A stretch of 64,000 bases of DNA from Haloplanus salinarum (GCF_024498175.1 NZ_CP101823.1:124001-188000); one strand, 5' to 3'; positions 34,234-44,289 are shown, numbered from the stretch's first letter. Program-made: numbers and translations. Notes: generated from the letters alone by a model not told the origin.

Positions 34234-36750
34234 ATGAAACGCGGCCCCGAGTTGATCGTCACGGAGAAGGACAACGCCGCCCGTCGCATCGCGGACATCC
34301 TGAGCGACGGGAGCGCGGAGAGCGACCGCGTCAACGGCGTCAACGTCTACAAGTGGGGTGGCAAGCGCTGTATCGGCCTGTCCGGGCACGTCGTCGGCGT
34401 CGACTTCCCGCCGGAGTACGGCGACTGGCGCGACGTCGAGCCGGTCGAACTCGTGAGCGCGGACGTCGAGAAACGGCCGACCCAGGAGAACATCGTCGCG
34501 GCGCTCCGGCGGCTGGCACGCGACGCCTCGCGGATCCACATCGCGACCGACTACGACCGCGAGGGCGAACTCATCGGGAAGGAGGCGTACGAACTCGTCC
34601 GCGAGGTCAACGAGGCGGCGCCAGTCGATCGGGTGCGGTTCTCCTCGATCACCGACCGCGAGGTGCAGGAGGCGTTCGCCGACCCCGACGACCTCGATTT
34701 CGACCTCGCGGCCGCGGGCGAGGCCCGGCAGATCATCGATCTGATGTGGGGCGCCTCGCTCACGCGCTTTCTCTCCCTGTCGGCCCGGCAACTCGGCGAC
34801 GACTTCATCTCCGTCGGCCGGGTCCAGGGTCCGACGCTGAAGCTGATCGTCGATCGGGAACGCGAGATCGACGCCTTCGATCCCGAGGACTACTGGGAAC
34901 TGTTCGCCGCCCTCACGAAGGACTCGGAGACCTTCGAGGCGCAGTACTTCTACCTCGATGCGGACGACAACGAGGCCGAGCGCGTCTGGGAAGAGGCGCG
35001 GGCCGACGCGGTCGACCGGACCCTGTCGGCGGCGTCGACGGCGACCGTCGACGAGGTGCGCCGGCGCACCCGGACCGACGATCCGCCGGCGCCGTTCAAC
35101 ACGACGCAGTTCATCCGCGCCGCGAGCGGGATCGACTACTCCGCCCAGCGCGCGATGAGCATCGCCGAGGACCTCTACACCGCGGGCTACGTCACCTACC
35201 CCCGGACGGACAACACGGTCTATCCCGAAGACTTGGAGCCGCGGGACCTGCTCGACGCGCTGTCGGACGGCCCCCGGTTCGGCGACGACGCCGCCGACCT
35301 GCTCGACGCCGACGAGATCACGCCCACGGCCGGCGACGAGGAGACGACCGACCATCCGCCGATCCACCCGACCGACGAACTCCCCTCGCCCTCGGACCTC
35401 TCGGAGGACGAGTGGGAGGTGTACGAACTCGTCGTCCGCCGCTTCCTGGCCACCGTCGCGGACGCGGCGACCTGGGAACACCTGCGCGTCGTCGCGGCCG
35501 TCGACGGCGACGACAAGGACCTCCGCCTGAAAGCCAACGGCAAGCGCCTCGTCGATCCGGGCTACCACGCCGTCTATCCCTACCGCTCGACGACGGAGAA
35601 CTACGTCCCCGACGTCGCCGAGGGTGAGGAACTCGCGGTGACCGAGGCGCGCCTCGAAGCCAAGCAGACCCAGCCGCCGCGCCGGTACGGGCAGTCCCGA
35701 CTCATCGAGACCATGGAGGACATGGGCATCGGGACGAAGGCGACGCGACACGACGTGATCCAGAAGCTGTACGACCGGGGGTACATCGAGGGCGATCCGC
35801 CCCGGCCGACCCGGCTAGCCCGAGGGGTCGTCGAGGCCTCCGAGGAGTTCGCCGACCGCATCGTCAGCGAGGAGATGACCGCCCGACTGGAGGAGGACAT
35901 GCAGGCCATCGCCCGCGGCGAGGCCGACCTGGACGAGGTGACCGACGAGTCGCGGGAGATCCTCGAACGCGTGTTCGACCGCCTCGAGGACTCCCGGGAG
36001 GCGCTCGGCGATCACCTCCGCGAGTCGCTGAAGGCCGACAAGACCGTCGGGCGGTGTCCGGAGTGTGGCGCGGACCTCGTGATCCGGCGGAGCCGCGGGG
36101 GCTCCTATTTCGTCGGCTGTGACGGCTACCCCGACTGCGAGTATACGCTCCCGCTCCCCTCGACGGGCAAGCCCATCCTCCTCGACGACGTCTGCGGGGA
36201 GCACGGCCTCCACGACGTGAAGATGCTCGCCGGGCGGAAGACGTTCGTCCACGGCTGTCCGCTGTGTGCGGCCGAGGCCGCCGACGAGGAACCCGACCTG
36301 ATCGTCGGGCCGTGTCCGGAGTGTGGCGCGGACCACGACGGCGAACTCGCGGTCAAGCGCCTCCGCTCCGGCGGCCGACTCGTCGGCTGTACGCGCTACC
36401 CCGACTGCGAGTACTCCCTCCCGATGCCTCGCCGTGGCGAGGTCGAACGCGTCGGGGAGACCTGCGAGGAACACGGCCTCCCGGGCCTGCGGATCACCTA
36501 CGAGGATGCTGACCGCGAGCCGTGGGATCTGGGCTGTCCGATCTGTAACTACCGGGAGTACCAGGCCCGGCAGGCGGGGACGGAACTGGAGGCCATCGAC
36601 GGCATCGGCGAGAAGACCGCCGAGAAGCTGAAGGCCGCGGGCGTCGAGGACGTCGCCGGCCTGAAGGCCGCCGAACCGGACGCGCTGGCCGACGAGATCG
36701 ACGGCGTCGGCGAGGATACCGTACGAAACTGGCAGGCCGACGCGGACTGA
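34234..36750 (+). CDS. topA: DNA topoisomerase I (type IA) with zinc ribbons and HhH tail
   Basis: Relaxes negatively supercoiled DNA. The 838-residue protein has a Toprim domain (ELIVTEKDNAARRIADIL near the start; ATDYDREGELIGKEAYEL near 110) and the catalytic Tyr in GYVTYPRTDN. Three or so CPECG-type zinc ribbons follow (near 610-770). A C-terminal helix-hairpin-helix (DGIGEKTAEKLKAAG and DGVGEDTVRNW) completes it. A TATA-like CTTTAGGC at about 34202 points to a leaderless mRNA from the ATG at 34234, not the GTG at 34210. Confidence 0.95.
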   Translation: MKRGPELIVTEKDNAARRIADILSDGSAESDRVNGVNVYKWGGKRCIGLSGHVVGVDFPPEYGDWRDVEPVELVSADVEKRPTQENIVAALRRLARDASRIHIATDYDREGELIGKEAYELVREVNEAAPVDRVRFSSITDREVQEAFADPDDLDFDLAAAGEARQIIDLMWGASLTRFLSLSARQLGDDFISVGRVQGPTLKLIVDREREIDAFDPEDYWELFAALTKDSETFEAQYFYLDADDNEAERVWEEARADAVDRTLSAASTATVDEVRRRTRTDDPPAPFNTTQFIRAASGIDYSAQRAMSIAEDLYTAGYVTYPRTDNTVYPEDLEPRDLLDALSDGPRFGDDAADLLDADEITPTAGDEETTDHPPIHPTDELPSPSDLSEDEWEVYELVVRRFLATVADAATWEHLRVVAAVDGDDKDLRLKANGKRLVDPGYHAVYPYRSTTENYVPDVAEGEELAVTEARLEAKQTQPPRRYGQSRLIETMEDMGIGTKATRHDVIQKLYDRGYIEGDPPRPTRLARGVVEASEEFADRIVSEEMTARLEEDMQAIARGEADLDEVTDESREILERVFDRLEDSREALGDHLRESLKADKTVGRCPECGADLVIRRSRGGSYFVGCDGYPDCEYTLPLPSTGKPILLDDVCGEHGLHDVKMLAGRKTFVHGCPLCAAEAADEEPDLIVGPCPECGADHDGELAVKRLRSGGRLVGCTRYPDCEYSLPMPRRGEVERVGETCEEHGLPGLRITYEDADREPWDLGCPICNYREYQARQAGTELEAIDGIGEKTAEKLKAAGVEDVAGLKAAEPDALADEIDGVGEDTVRNWQADAD

Positions 36751-36824
36751 CCGTCCGTGGCCGACGGCGGACGAGCGCCACGAGTCGGACCCTTTTTATC
36801 GTCTCCGCGGAGTAACCACCTGCA

Positions 36825-37541
36825 ATGACCACGCCGTGGGACGAGTGGGACCACGTCCTCAAGATCGACCCCGACAAGGACCTCGTCGCGGGTGAGACGT
36901 TCGAGGACGTCTGTGCCACCGGAACCGACGCCATCGAGATCGGCGGGACGACGGGGATGACCAAAGAGAAGATGGAGACGGTCGTCGACGCCTGCGCGAA
37001 GTACGGCGTGCCGCTCTATCAGGAGCCGTCGAACCCCGCGGTCGTCATCGACGACGCCGCGCTCGATGGCTACCTGATCCCGACGGTGTTCAACGCCGGT
37101 GACAGCTTCTGGGTCACCGGCGCCCACAAGGAGTGGGTGCGCATCGAGAACGGTCTCGACTGGAGTCGCACCCACACCGAGGCCTACATCGTCCTCAACC
37201 CCGACTCCTCCGTTGCGGAGTACACCGACGCCGACTGCGACCAGTCGCCCGACGACGTGGCCGCCTACGCCGCCGTCGCGGAGAAACTGTTCGGCCAGGA
37301 GATCGTCTACATCGAGTACTCGGGCACCTTCGGCGACCCCGAGACGGTCGCGGCCGCGAACGAGGCGCTCGACGACGCGACCCTGTTTTACGGTGGCGGC
37401 ATCGACGACTACGACGCCGCACGGGAGATGAGCCAGCACGCCGACGTGGTCGTCGTCGGCGACCTGCTTCACGACGAGGGCTGTGCGGCCGTCCGCGAGA
37501 CGGTCGAGGGCGCGAAGGCGGCCGACGCCGACGCGGAGTGA
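36825..37541 (+). CDS. Phosphoglycerol geranylgeranyltransferase (GGGP synthase)
   Basis: Forms the first ether bond of archaeal lipids by joining sn-glycerol-1-phosphate to geranylgeranyl diphosphate. The 238-residue TIM-barrel protein has the family segments [27 protein letters not shown] and [29 protein letters not shown] box (CTTTTTATCG) about 30 nt upstream supports the start. It follows topA by 74 bp. Confidence 0.95.
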   Translation: MTTPWDEWDHVLKIDPDKDLVAGETFEDVCATGTDAIEIGGTTGMTKEKMETVVDACAKYGVPLYQEPSNPAVVIDDAALDGYLIPTVFNAGDSFWVTGAHKEWVRIENGLDWSRTHTEAYIVLNPDSSVAEYTDADCDQSPDDVAAYAAVAEKLFGQEIVYIEYSGTFGDPETVAAANEALDDATLFYGGGIDDYDAAREMSQHADVVVVGDLLHDEGCAAVRETVEGAKAADADAE

Positions 37542-37605
37542 GCCGGGGACGCCACCGCCGCGGTCGCCCCGTGGTTTTATTCGCCCGCCACCGAACCCCG
37601 CGTGC

Positions 37606-38706
37606 ATGGAGATCACCGACGTGCGGGTCGAACGGATCGAGGTACCGCTGGAGCGACCGCTCGGCGTCTCACGTGGGCGTTCGATGTCGGCCCGCGGGGC
37701 GGCCTTCGTCGTCGTCGAGACGGACGCGGGCATCACGGGGATCGGCGAGGGCGTGGGACCGGAGTCGTACATCGTCGAGCGCATCGTCGAGGAGAAGTAC
37801 GCCCCGCGGCTGATCGGCGAGGACCCCCTCGATATCCAGCGGCTCTGGGAGTCGATGGTGACCGACACCGTGTACAAGGACCTGAAGGGGCAGGGACTGT
37901 CCGCGGCCAGCGGTGTCGACATCGCGCTCTGGGACATCGCGGGCAAGCACCACGGCGTGCCCGTCTACCGCCTGCTCGGTGGTCCCGTCGGCGGCGACCT
38001 CAAACCGTACGCGAGCGACCTGTTCTGGCAGGACCCCGAGACGATGGCCGAGCGGGCGGGCTCGTACGTCGACCGCGGGTTCGCGGGCGTCAAGACCCAC
38101 CTCGGACGGGGGATCGACGCCGACGAGGAGCGGGTGGCGGCGATGCGGGACGCCATCGGCGACGCCGAACTGATGGTGGACATGAACTGCGGGTACGACC
38201 GCCCGGACGCCCGGCGCGTCGGGCGGATGCTCGAAGACTACGACGTCTACTGGTACGAGGAGCCGCTCTCGCCGTACGACGTGGACGGGCTCGCGGCCCT
38301 GCAGGAGGAACTCGCCGTCCCGCTGGCCGCCGGCGAGAACGAGTACACGAAGTGGGGCTTCCGTGACCTGTTCGAGGCGGACGCAGTCGACTACGCGATG
38401 CCCGACGTGATGCGTTGTGGCGGCATCACCGAGGCGACGAAGGTCTGTGCGCTCGCGGAGGCCCACGGGACGGTCGTCTCCCCCCACTGTTTCACCACCG
38501 GCGTCGGCCTCGCGGCGACGATGCACGTCGTCGCGGCGTCGCCGGCCTGCGAGTGGCTGGAGTTCGACCCGACCGACTTCCCCGTGTACGAGGCGCTGTT
38601 CGAGACGCCGCCCGAGCTGGAGGACGGCCGCATCGCCCTCCCCGAGGAGCCCGGACTCGGCGTCTCGCTCGACGAGGACGTGATCGGCGAGTTCCGCGTC
38701 GACTGA
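37606..38706 (+). CDS. Enolase-superfamily enzyme (mandelate racemase/muconate lactonizing type)
   Basis: A 366-residue protein with an N-terminal capping domain and a C-terminal barrel. Catalytic motifs visible are KTH (GVKTHLG, near 165), metal ligands in VDMNCGY, YEEPL and AAGENEY, and a His in SPHCF. The superfamily covers sugar-acid dehydratases and racemases; the K-x-H arrangement suggests a dehydratase, but the substrate is not known. Its TGA stop is in the left edge of palindrome D. Confidence 0.9.
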   Translation: MEITDVRVERIEVPLERPLGVSRGRSMSARGAAFVVVETDAGITGIGEGVGPESYIVERIVEEKYAPRLIGEDPLDIQRLWESMVTDTVYKDLKGQGLSAASGVDIALWDIAGKHHGVPVYRLLGGPVGGDLKPYASDLFWQDPETMAERAGSYVDRGFAGVKTHLGRGIDADEERVAAMRDAIGDAELMVDMNCGYDRPDARRVGRMLEDYDVYWYEEPLSPYDVDGLAALQEELAVPLAAGENEYTKWGFRDLFEADAVDYAMPDVMRCGGITEATKVCALAEAHGTVVSPHCFTTGVGLAATMHVVAASPACEWLEFDPTDFPVYEALFETPPELEDGRIALPEEPGLGVSLDEDVIGEFRVD

Positions 38707-38787
38707 TACTGTTTATCGTAAGTCATTACCGGTGGTTCGCCAGAACAGTTCGGCGAACCACCGGTACACAGTTACAATAACCGTATG
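38703..38787. repeat. 85-bp palindromic element D
   Basis: Starts CTGATACTG, with the TGA stop of the enolase-family gene. It has a perfect 14-bp inner stem, 38728-38741 with 38752-38765 (ACCGGTGGTTCGCC), around a 10-nt loop (AGAACAGTTC). It ends ACAATAACCGTATGAGC. The ATG in its right edge opens a frame into aspS, but the true aspS start is at 38905. Confidence 0.85.
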
Positions 38788-38904
38788 AGCGGGCGTGGCC
38801 GCGAGCGGCCGTCGCCGCCCCGGTCGACGGGACGGCCGTACGATGCCCCGGACGAGCGACCGAAAACGGCCGCGTTTAAGGTACGGGGACCGATACGGGT
38901 GGGT

Positions 38905-40206
38905 ATGGAAAACCGAACGCACACGGCCGACGTGGCCGCCGGCGAGACGGCGACCGTCGCCGGCTGGGTCCACGAGATCCGCGACCTCGGCGGCATCGCC
39001 TTCCTGATCCTCCGGGACCGCACCGGCAAGCTCCAGATCAAGTTCGAGAAAGACGAGATGGACGAGGACCTCGTCGAGACGGGGCTGGACGTCCACCGCG
39101 AGAGCGTCGTGACCGTCACCGGCGCCGTCGAGGAGGAGCCGCGGGCGCCGACGGGCCTGGAGATGGTCCCCGACTCCCTCGACGTGTTGGCCGGCGCCGA
39201 CCCCGAACTCCCGCTCGACCCCTCGGGGAAGGTCGACGCCGAACTCCCGACCCGGCTCGACAACCGCACCCTCGACCTCCGCAAGCCCGAGGTGAAGGCC
39301 ATCTTCGAGATCCGGAGCGAGATCCTGCGGTCGGTGCGGGAGTACTTCCGCTCGGTCGGGAGCACGGAGATCAACACGCCGAAGATCGTCGCCACCGGCA
39401 CGGAGGGCGGCACGGAACTGTTCCCGATCACCTACTTCGGGCAGGAGGCCTTCATGAACCAGTCGCCACAGCTGTTCAAACAGCTGATGGTCGGCAGTGG
39501 CCTCGAACGCGTCTTCGAGATCGGTCCCATCTTCCGCGCCGAGGAGCACAACACGCCCCGCCACCTCAACGAGGCGACGATGATCGACTTCGAGTCGGCT
39601 TTCGTCGACCACCACGAGGCGATGGACGTCTGTGAGGGGACGCTCAAGGCCGCCTACGAGGGCGTCGCCGAGAACTGCGCCGAGGAACTCGAACTGCTGG
39701 GTTACGACGACTTCGCGGTCCCCGAGGACGACTTCCCGCGGCTCACCTACGAGGAGGCCATCGAGCGGGTCAACGCCACGGGCGAACTCGACGAACAGTT
39801 CGTCTGGGGCGACGACCTGCCGACCGAGGCCGAGAAGGCGCTCGGCTCGGACGTCGGCGGCCACTACTTCATCACCGACTGGCCCTCCGAGATCAAGCCG
39901 TTCTACATCCAGGACTACGACGACGACCCGCAGCTCTCGAAGGGCTTCGACCTGATGCACCCGCGGATGGAGCTCGTCTCGGGCGGGCAGCGCGAACACC
40001 GCTACGACGAACTCGTCGCCGGCTTCGAACAGCAGGGTCTCGACCCCGAGCAGTTCGACTACTACACCCGGATGTTCCGCTACGGGATGCCGCCCCACGC
40101 CGGGTGGGCCTACGGCGTCGAGCGGCTGGTGATGACGATGCTGGATCTGGACAACATCCGCGAGGCTGTCCTGTTCCCGCGAGACAGGCAGCGTCTGAGC
40201 CCGTAG
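38905..40206 (+). CDS. aspS: Aspartyl-tRNA synthetase
   Basis: Charges tRNA with aspartate. The 433-residue archaeal-type class IIb enzyme has an OB-fold anticodon domain ([20 protein letters not shown]). Motif 2 is in [20 protein letters not shown], and motif 3 is in [14 protein letters not shown]. An extended start at 38785 exists, but a TATA-like GTTTAAGG at about 38875 supports a leaderless mRNA from 38905. With gatB in the same window it may be the non-discriminating form that also makes Asp-tRNA(Asn), as shown in Haloferax. Confidence 0.95.
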   Translation: MENRTHTADVAAGETATVAGWVHEIRDLGGIAFLILRDRTGKLQIKFEKDEMDEDLVETGLDVHRESVVTVTGAVEEEPRAPTGLEMVPDSLDVLAGADPELPLDPSGKVDAELPTRLDNRTLDLRKPEVKAIFEIRSEILRSVREYFRSVGSTEINTPKIVATGTEGGTELFPITYFGQEAFMNQSPQLFKQLMVGSGLERVFEIGPIFRAEEHNTPRHLNEATMIDFESAFVDHHEAMDVCEGTLKAAYEGVAENCAEELELLGYDDFAVPEDDFPRLTYEEAIERVNATGELDEQFVWGDDLPTEAEKALGSDVGGHYFITDWPSEIKPFYIQDYDDDPQLSKGFDLMHPRMELVSGGQREHRYDELVAGFEQQGLDPEQFDYYTRMFRYGMPPHAGWAYGVERLVMTMLDLDNIREAVLFPRDRQRLSP

Positions 40207-40308
40207 GGCGACCCCCGCTCCGCCGATCGAATCATCGCTCGAATCCTCCGTGACGGTCGCGGCGCCGTTCCGACAGGGCTTAACGACCCCCGGCCCGTCG
40301 TCGGTGAC

Positions 40309-41166
40309 ATGAGCGAACAGTCGCGGGGGGCCGACGCGACGGCGTTCGTCCCCGGTCACGTCACCGGCTTCTTCAGCCCGTATCCGGACGACGACCCCGA
40401 ACGGGCGGGGTCGCGCGGGGCGGGGGTGACCCTCTCGGACGGCGTCCGCGTGACGGTGCAGCCGGCCGACGACGCGCCGCGGATCACCCTCGACGGCGAG
40501 GACTGTCCGATGGCGGCCGTGGAGACGGTGCTCTCGGCGCTCGACGTCGCCGACCGGGCGCGGGTTATCGCGGAGGGCGACCTCCCGCTCGGGACGGGGT
40601 TCGGCGTCTCGGGGGCGATGGCCCTCGGGACGGCGCTCGCGGCCAACCGCGCCTTCGGGTGCGAGCGGTCGACGAACGCCCTCGTGACCCTCGCCCACCG
40701 GGCGGAGGTGGTCGCGGGGACCGGCCTCGGCGACGTGGTTGCACAGGCCCGCGGCGGGGTGCCGATCCGTCTCGACCCCGGCGCGCCCGCGCACGGTCGA
40801 CTCGACGCCGTCCCGGAGCGGGCGCGCGTGGAGTACCTCACGCTGGGTGACCTCTCGACGGCGGCGGTCCTCGCCGGCGACACCGACCGGCTGGTGACCG
40901 CGGGCGAGGCGGCCCTCTCGCGGCTGGTGGATCGGCCGACCCTGTCGACGCTGCTCGACGAATCGCGGCGCTTCGCCGACGAGACGGGGCTGGTGACCGA
41001 CCGACTCGCAGAGGTCCTCTCGGCCGTCGACGACGCCGGCGGGCGGGCTTCCATGGCGATGCTCGGGGAGACGGTGTTCGCACTCGGGTCGGGGCTCTCC
41101 GACGCGGGCTACGACGCGACGGTCTGTCGGACCTACGACGCGGGTGCGCACCTCGCCGACGACTGA
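40309..41166 (+). CDS. Pantoate kinase (GHMP family)
   Basis: Phosphorylates pantoate in the archaeal CoA pathway. The 285-residue GHMP-fold protein has the phosphate-binding segment LGTGFGVSGAMALGTALAAN near residue 95 and AEVVAGTGLGDVVAQARGG near 130. It is followed 38 nt later by the gene for the next enzyme, 4-phosphopantoate-beta-alanine ligase. The two together replace the bacterial PanC/PanK route. A TATA-like GCTTAACG about 30 nt upstream supports the ATG. Confidence 0.92.
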   Translation: MSEQSRGADATAFVPGHVTGFFSPYPDDDPERAGSRGAGVTLSDGVRVTVQPADDAPRITLDGEDCPMAAVETVLSALDVADRARVIAEGDLPLGTGFGVSGAMALGTALAANRAFGCERSTNALVTLAHRAEVVAGTGLGDVVAQARGGVPIRLDPGAPAHGRLDAVPERARVEYLTLGDLSTAAVLAGDTDRLVTAGEAALSRLVDRPTLSTLLDESRRFADETGLVTDRLAEVLSAVDDAGGRASMAMLGETVFALGSGLSDAGYDATVCRTYDAGAHLADD

Positions 41167-41204
41167 TCGGGGCGCTTTTGTTCGGGCCGGCGTATCGGAC
41201 GCGC

Positions 41205-41966
41205 ATGGTCGAGGCCGAGATTCCGGCGGATCACCCCCGTCACGACTCGCTGGTGACCCGCCACCGCGTCGAGGCGGGCGTCGAGAAGGGCATCACCAGC
41301 CGGCAGGGCCTCATCGCACAGGGTCGTGGCGAGGCCTTCGACTACCTGCTCGGCGAGCGGACCATCCCCTCGGCGGACGCGGCGGCGCGGGCGGCTGCTG
41401 CCCACCTCCTGCTCGCCGATCATCCCGTCGTCGCCGTGAACGGCAACGCGGCGGCGCTCGTCCCCGCGGAACTGGTCGACCTCGCCGACGCCGTCGGGGC
41501 CGACCTGGAGGTGAACCTGTTCAACCGGACGGACGAGCGGATACGGGCCATCGCCGACCACCTCCGCGAGCACGGCGCACGCGAGGTGAAGGGGATGGCC
41601 GCCGACGCCCGCATCCCGAACCTGGCCCACGAGCGCGCGAAAGTCGACGCGGACGGTATCGCCGACGCCGACGTCGTGTTGGTGCCGCTGGAGGACGGCG
41701 ACCGCGCCGCGGCCCTCGCCGACCTCGGGAAGGTCGAACTCGTGATCGATCTGAACCCGCTGTCGCGGTCGGCGCAGGTCGCGGACGTCCCGATCGTCGA
41801 CAACATCCTGCGTGCGGTCCCGCGGATCACGGCACACGCCCGCGACCTGGCCGACGCCGACCGGGCCGAACTGGAACGGCTCGTCGCGGAGTTCGACCCG
41901 GACGCGACGCTCGCCGCCGCCGAGCGCGCCATCCGGGGCGGCGACTTGGACTATAGTAGCGGTTGA
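41205..41966 (+). CDS. 4-phosphopantoate-beta-alanine ligase
   Basis: Joins 4-phosphopantoate and beta-alanine to make 4-phosphopantothenate, the step after pantoate kinase. The 253-residue protein has the family segments RHRVEAGVEKGITSRQGLIAQGR (in part), VAVNGNAAALVP and ELVIDLNPLSRSAQ. The ATG at 41205 is preferred over an in-frame start at 41178. Its last codons (YSSG and the TGA) lie in palindrome P, so its normal C-terminus has probably been replaced or extended by the element. Confidence 0.93.
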   Translation: MVEAEIPADHPRHDSLVTRHRVEAGVEKGITSRQGLIAQGRGEAFDYLLGERTIPSADAAARAAAAHLLLADHPVVAVNGNAAALVPAELVDLADAVGADLEVNLFNRTDERIRAIADHLREHGAREVKGMAADARIPNLAHERAKVDADGIADADVVLVPLEDGDRAAALADLGKVELVIDLNPLSRSAQVADVPIVDNILRAVPRITAHARDLADADRAELERLVAEFDPDATLAAAERAIRGGDLDYSSG

Positions 41967-42035
41967 AATCATCGCACATCCGATCGTACGCAGTCCGGCG
42001 ATCGGATGTGTAAACAGTTTCAACCGCTACTATAG
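41951..42035. repeat. 85-bp palindromic element P, overlapping two convergent stop codons
   Basis: Outer arms are perfect over 18 bp: CTATAGTAGCGGTTGAAA (41951-41968) and its inverse (42018-42035). An inner 12-bp perfect stem (CACATCCGATCG, 41975-41986 with 41999-42010) surrounds a 12-nt loop with CAGTCCGG. It shares the size and loop motif of elements A-E but not their stem sequence. Each arm encodes the last codons and stop of one convergent gene. Confidence 0.9.
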
Positions 42036-43090
42036 AACCCGCTGACGAAGACGGCGAGCCACTGGCGCGGATCGGGCCGTCGACGGACCTCCACCCGTTC
42101 GATCCACTTCACCCACTGGAAGCCGCGGCGATCCGGGGCGACGAGACGGAGCGGGTAGCCGTGGCCGTGGTCGAGCCGTTCGCCGGAGAGATGCGTCGCC
42201 AGCAGGGCCTCCCGGGCCTCCGGCAGCGGGAGGCTCCACCGGTAGCCCGTCACCGAGTGGACCGTCACCCACGCGGCGTCGGCCGTCGGCTCCGCGGCGT
42301 CGACGAGCGTGCCGAGGTCGAGCCCCCGCCAGTCGCGCTCGGCGTACCACCCGCTCGTACAGTCGAGGAGCGCCCGCCGTTCCGTGGCAGGTTGCAGGTC
42401 GTCGACGCCGAGTGCCAGCGGGCGGGCGACCCGTCCGTCGACGGTCAGCGTCCACGCCGCCGGCTCGACGGGCGCCGGGTCGTCCACCACCCAGCTCGTG
42501 ACCGGGAGGTCGCTCCCGGCGTCGAGTTCGCGCGACCCGGTGAACCGCCGGGACGCGGCGGGCGTTTCCAGCAGGGCCGCGAGCCGTCGCAGAATCCACG
42601 CCGTCGCGCCGCCGGCGGCCACAAGCGCCGCGTACTGGAGCGCGACCCGGCGGTCCCGGACGTCCCGGCCCCGGAGCGGGCGAAAGCGCGACCGCAGGTG
42701 CACCAACAGGAGAGGTCCGACAAGCAGGCCGAACAGGATGTGGAGGTTGAGGAGCGTCCAGACACCGAGCGGCGCGGTGACGCCCAGGGCCCACCCGACG
42801 CCCGTCGCGCCGGCGGCCACGGCGACGGCCGCGAGACAGACGGAGAGTGGCGTGGCGCGGTCCCAGGCCCGCCGGTCGCGGACGCGGCCGGCGACCCGGC
42901 GGAACTTCGCGGCGAGGAGCGGGAGGAGCGACAGCCCGGCGACGGCGTGGATCCAGAAGACGGCGGCGTCCGACGGGTGGCCGAGCCAGAAGCTCGTGAC
43001 GCCGGTCGCGACGGCGACGCCGACGGCGGCGAACAGCGACCAGTCGACGATCCGCGGGGGTGGAGCGAGTTCGCCGGGGACCGACACCAT
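42020..43090 (-). CDS. Membrane molybdopterin oxidoreductase with N-terminal cytochrome b-like region
   Basis: A 356-residue fusion. The N-terminal half has about five membrane helices with several His (GHPSD, WIHAVAG, NLHILFG, LVHLRSR) that could bind heme b. The C-terminal half is a sulfite oxidase-like Moco domain with the probable molybdenum Cys in LLDCTSGWYAERDWRGL and GYPLRLVAPDRRGFQWVKW. It may reduce or oxidise a small oxyanion or sulfoxide and pass electrons through the membrane; the substrate is unknown. Its C-terminal YSSG comes from palindrome P. Confidence 0.87.
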   Translation of the reverse strand: MVSVPGELAPPPRIVDWSLFAAVGVAVATGVTSFWLGHPSDAAVFWIHAVAGLSLLPLLAAKFRRVAGRVRDRRAWDRATPLSVCLAAVAVAAGATGVGWALGVTAPLGVWTLLNLHILFGLLVGPLLLVHLRSRFRPLRGRDVRDRRVALQYAALVAAGGATAWILRRLAALLETPAASRRFTGSRELDAGSDLPVTSWVVDDPAPVEPAAWTLTVDGRVARPLALGVDDLQPATERRALLDCTSGWYAERDWRGLDLGTLVDAAEPTADAAWVTVHSVTGYRWSLPLPEAREALLATHLSGERLDHGHGYPLRLVAPDRRGFQWVKWIERVEVRRRPDPRQWLAVFVSGFYSSG

Positions 43091-43128
43091 GTGTGACGGT
43101 ACCGTCCACCGGGCAAAAACCCGTCGCG

Positions 43129-44289
43129 CTACCGGGCGTCGTCGATGGCGCGTTCGAGCCGATCGAGTCCCGTCTCCAGACGGTCGAGGCTGTTGGCGAA
43201 GCTCAGGCGGACGTGGCCGTCGCCCGCCTCGCCGAACCCGTCGCCGGGCGCGAGGACGACGCCGTACTCCCGGAGCAGGTGCTCCGCCATCTCCAGGCTC
43301 GTCCCCGGCAGGTCCGGATCGAGGAAGGCGTAGAACGCGCCCTCCGGTCGGGGACAGGTCAGGCCGTCGATGGTCGCGACCCGGTCGACGACGTAGTCGC
43401 GGCGCTCGCGGAAGGCGTCGTACATGTCGGCGGCGGCGTCCTGGGGCCCGGTCAGGGCCGCGAGGGCGGCGTGCTGGCTCACGCTCGACGCACAGGAGGT
43501 GGTCGACTCGTGGATCTTCGTCGCCTGATCGACGATGTCGGTCGTCCCCGCGAGCCACCCCACCCGCCACCCGGTCATGGCGTAGCGCTTCGAACAGGAG
43601 TTGACCGTGAGGACGTTCTCGGGGTGGCCGGTCATGGCGGCGACACCCTGGGGGTCGCGCCCGTAGGAGAGGCCGAGGTACACCTCGTCGGCGACGACGT
43701 AGGCGTCGTGCTCGGCGGCGGCGTCGACGACGGCGTTGACGGCGTCGGCGTCGTACGTCCGTCCCGTGGGGTTGTTGGGCGAACAGAGGATCACGAGCGC
43801 CGTGTCGGGGCCGATGGCGTCGACGAGGCGGTCGGCGTCGAGGGCGAACCCGTCGTCGGCGGGCATCGGGACCGGCGTGGGGACGCCGTCGGCCATCCGA
43901 ACCTGAACCCAGTAGTTGGGGAATCCGGGCGTCGGGAAGACGACCTCCTCACCGGGCGAGACGGTACAGAGGGCGGCGAGGTGCAGCGCCTCCATCCCGC
44001 CCGCGGTGACGATCACCTCGTCGGGGGCGACTTGGACGCCGTAGTCGTCGGCCATGTGGTCGGCGATGGCCGCTCTGAGCTCCGGGTTGCCGGCGTTGGT
44101 GGTGTAGCTCGTGTGGCCGTCCCGCGCGGCCGTGCAGGCGGCGTCGACGACGTGTTCGGGCGTCTCGAAGTCGGGAATGCCGACCTCCAGTCGCACGAGG
44201 TCGTCGTCCATCTCCTCGGCGATGTCGAACATGTAGCGGATGCTGGAACGCTCGACGGCACGGACGCGGTCGGTGGGTCCGAGTGTCAT
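43129..44289 (-). CDS. PLP-dependent aminotransferase (class I/II)
   Basis: A 386-residue fold-type I aminotransferase. The PLP Lys is in VNSCSKRYAMTGWRVG near residue 233. The segments SPNNPTGRTYD, VVADEVYLGLSYG and GHVRLSFANS are typical. The closest archaeal relatives are annotated as aspartate or aromatic aminotransferases, but specificity cannot be read here. It is divergent from the methyltransferase and lies 38 bp upstream of the oxidoreductase on the same strand. Confidence 0.93.
   Translation of the reverse strand: MTLGPTDRVRAVERSSIRYMFDIAEEMDDDLVRLEVGIPDFETPEHVVDAACTAARDGHTSYTTNAGNPELRAAIADHMADDYGVQVAPDEVIVTAGGMEALHLAALCTVSPGEEVVFPTPGFPNYWVQVRMADGVPTPVPMPADDGFALDADRLVDAIGPDTALVILCSPNNPTGRTYDADAVNAVVDAAAEHDAYVVADEVYLGLSYGRDPQGVAAMTGHPENVLTVNSCSKRYAMTGWRVGWLAGTTDIVDQATKIHESTTSCASSVSQHAALAALTGPQDAAADMYDAFRERRDYVVDRVATIDGLTCPRPEGAFYAFLDPDLPGTSLEMAEHLLREYGVVLAPGDGFGEAGDGHVRLSFANSLDRLETGLDRLERAIDDAR

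Noticed and set aside
38785-38904. Extended aspS start inside palindrome D
   Set aside because: A TATA-like box at about 38875 and the conserved [10 protein letters not shown] start favour 38905; the extra 40 residues are low-complexity.
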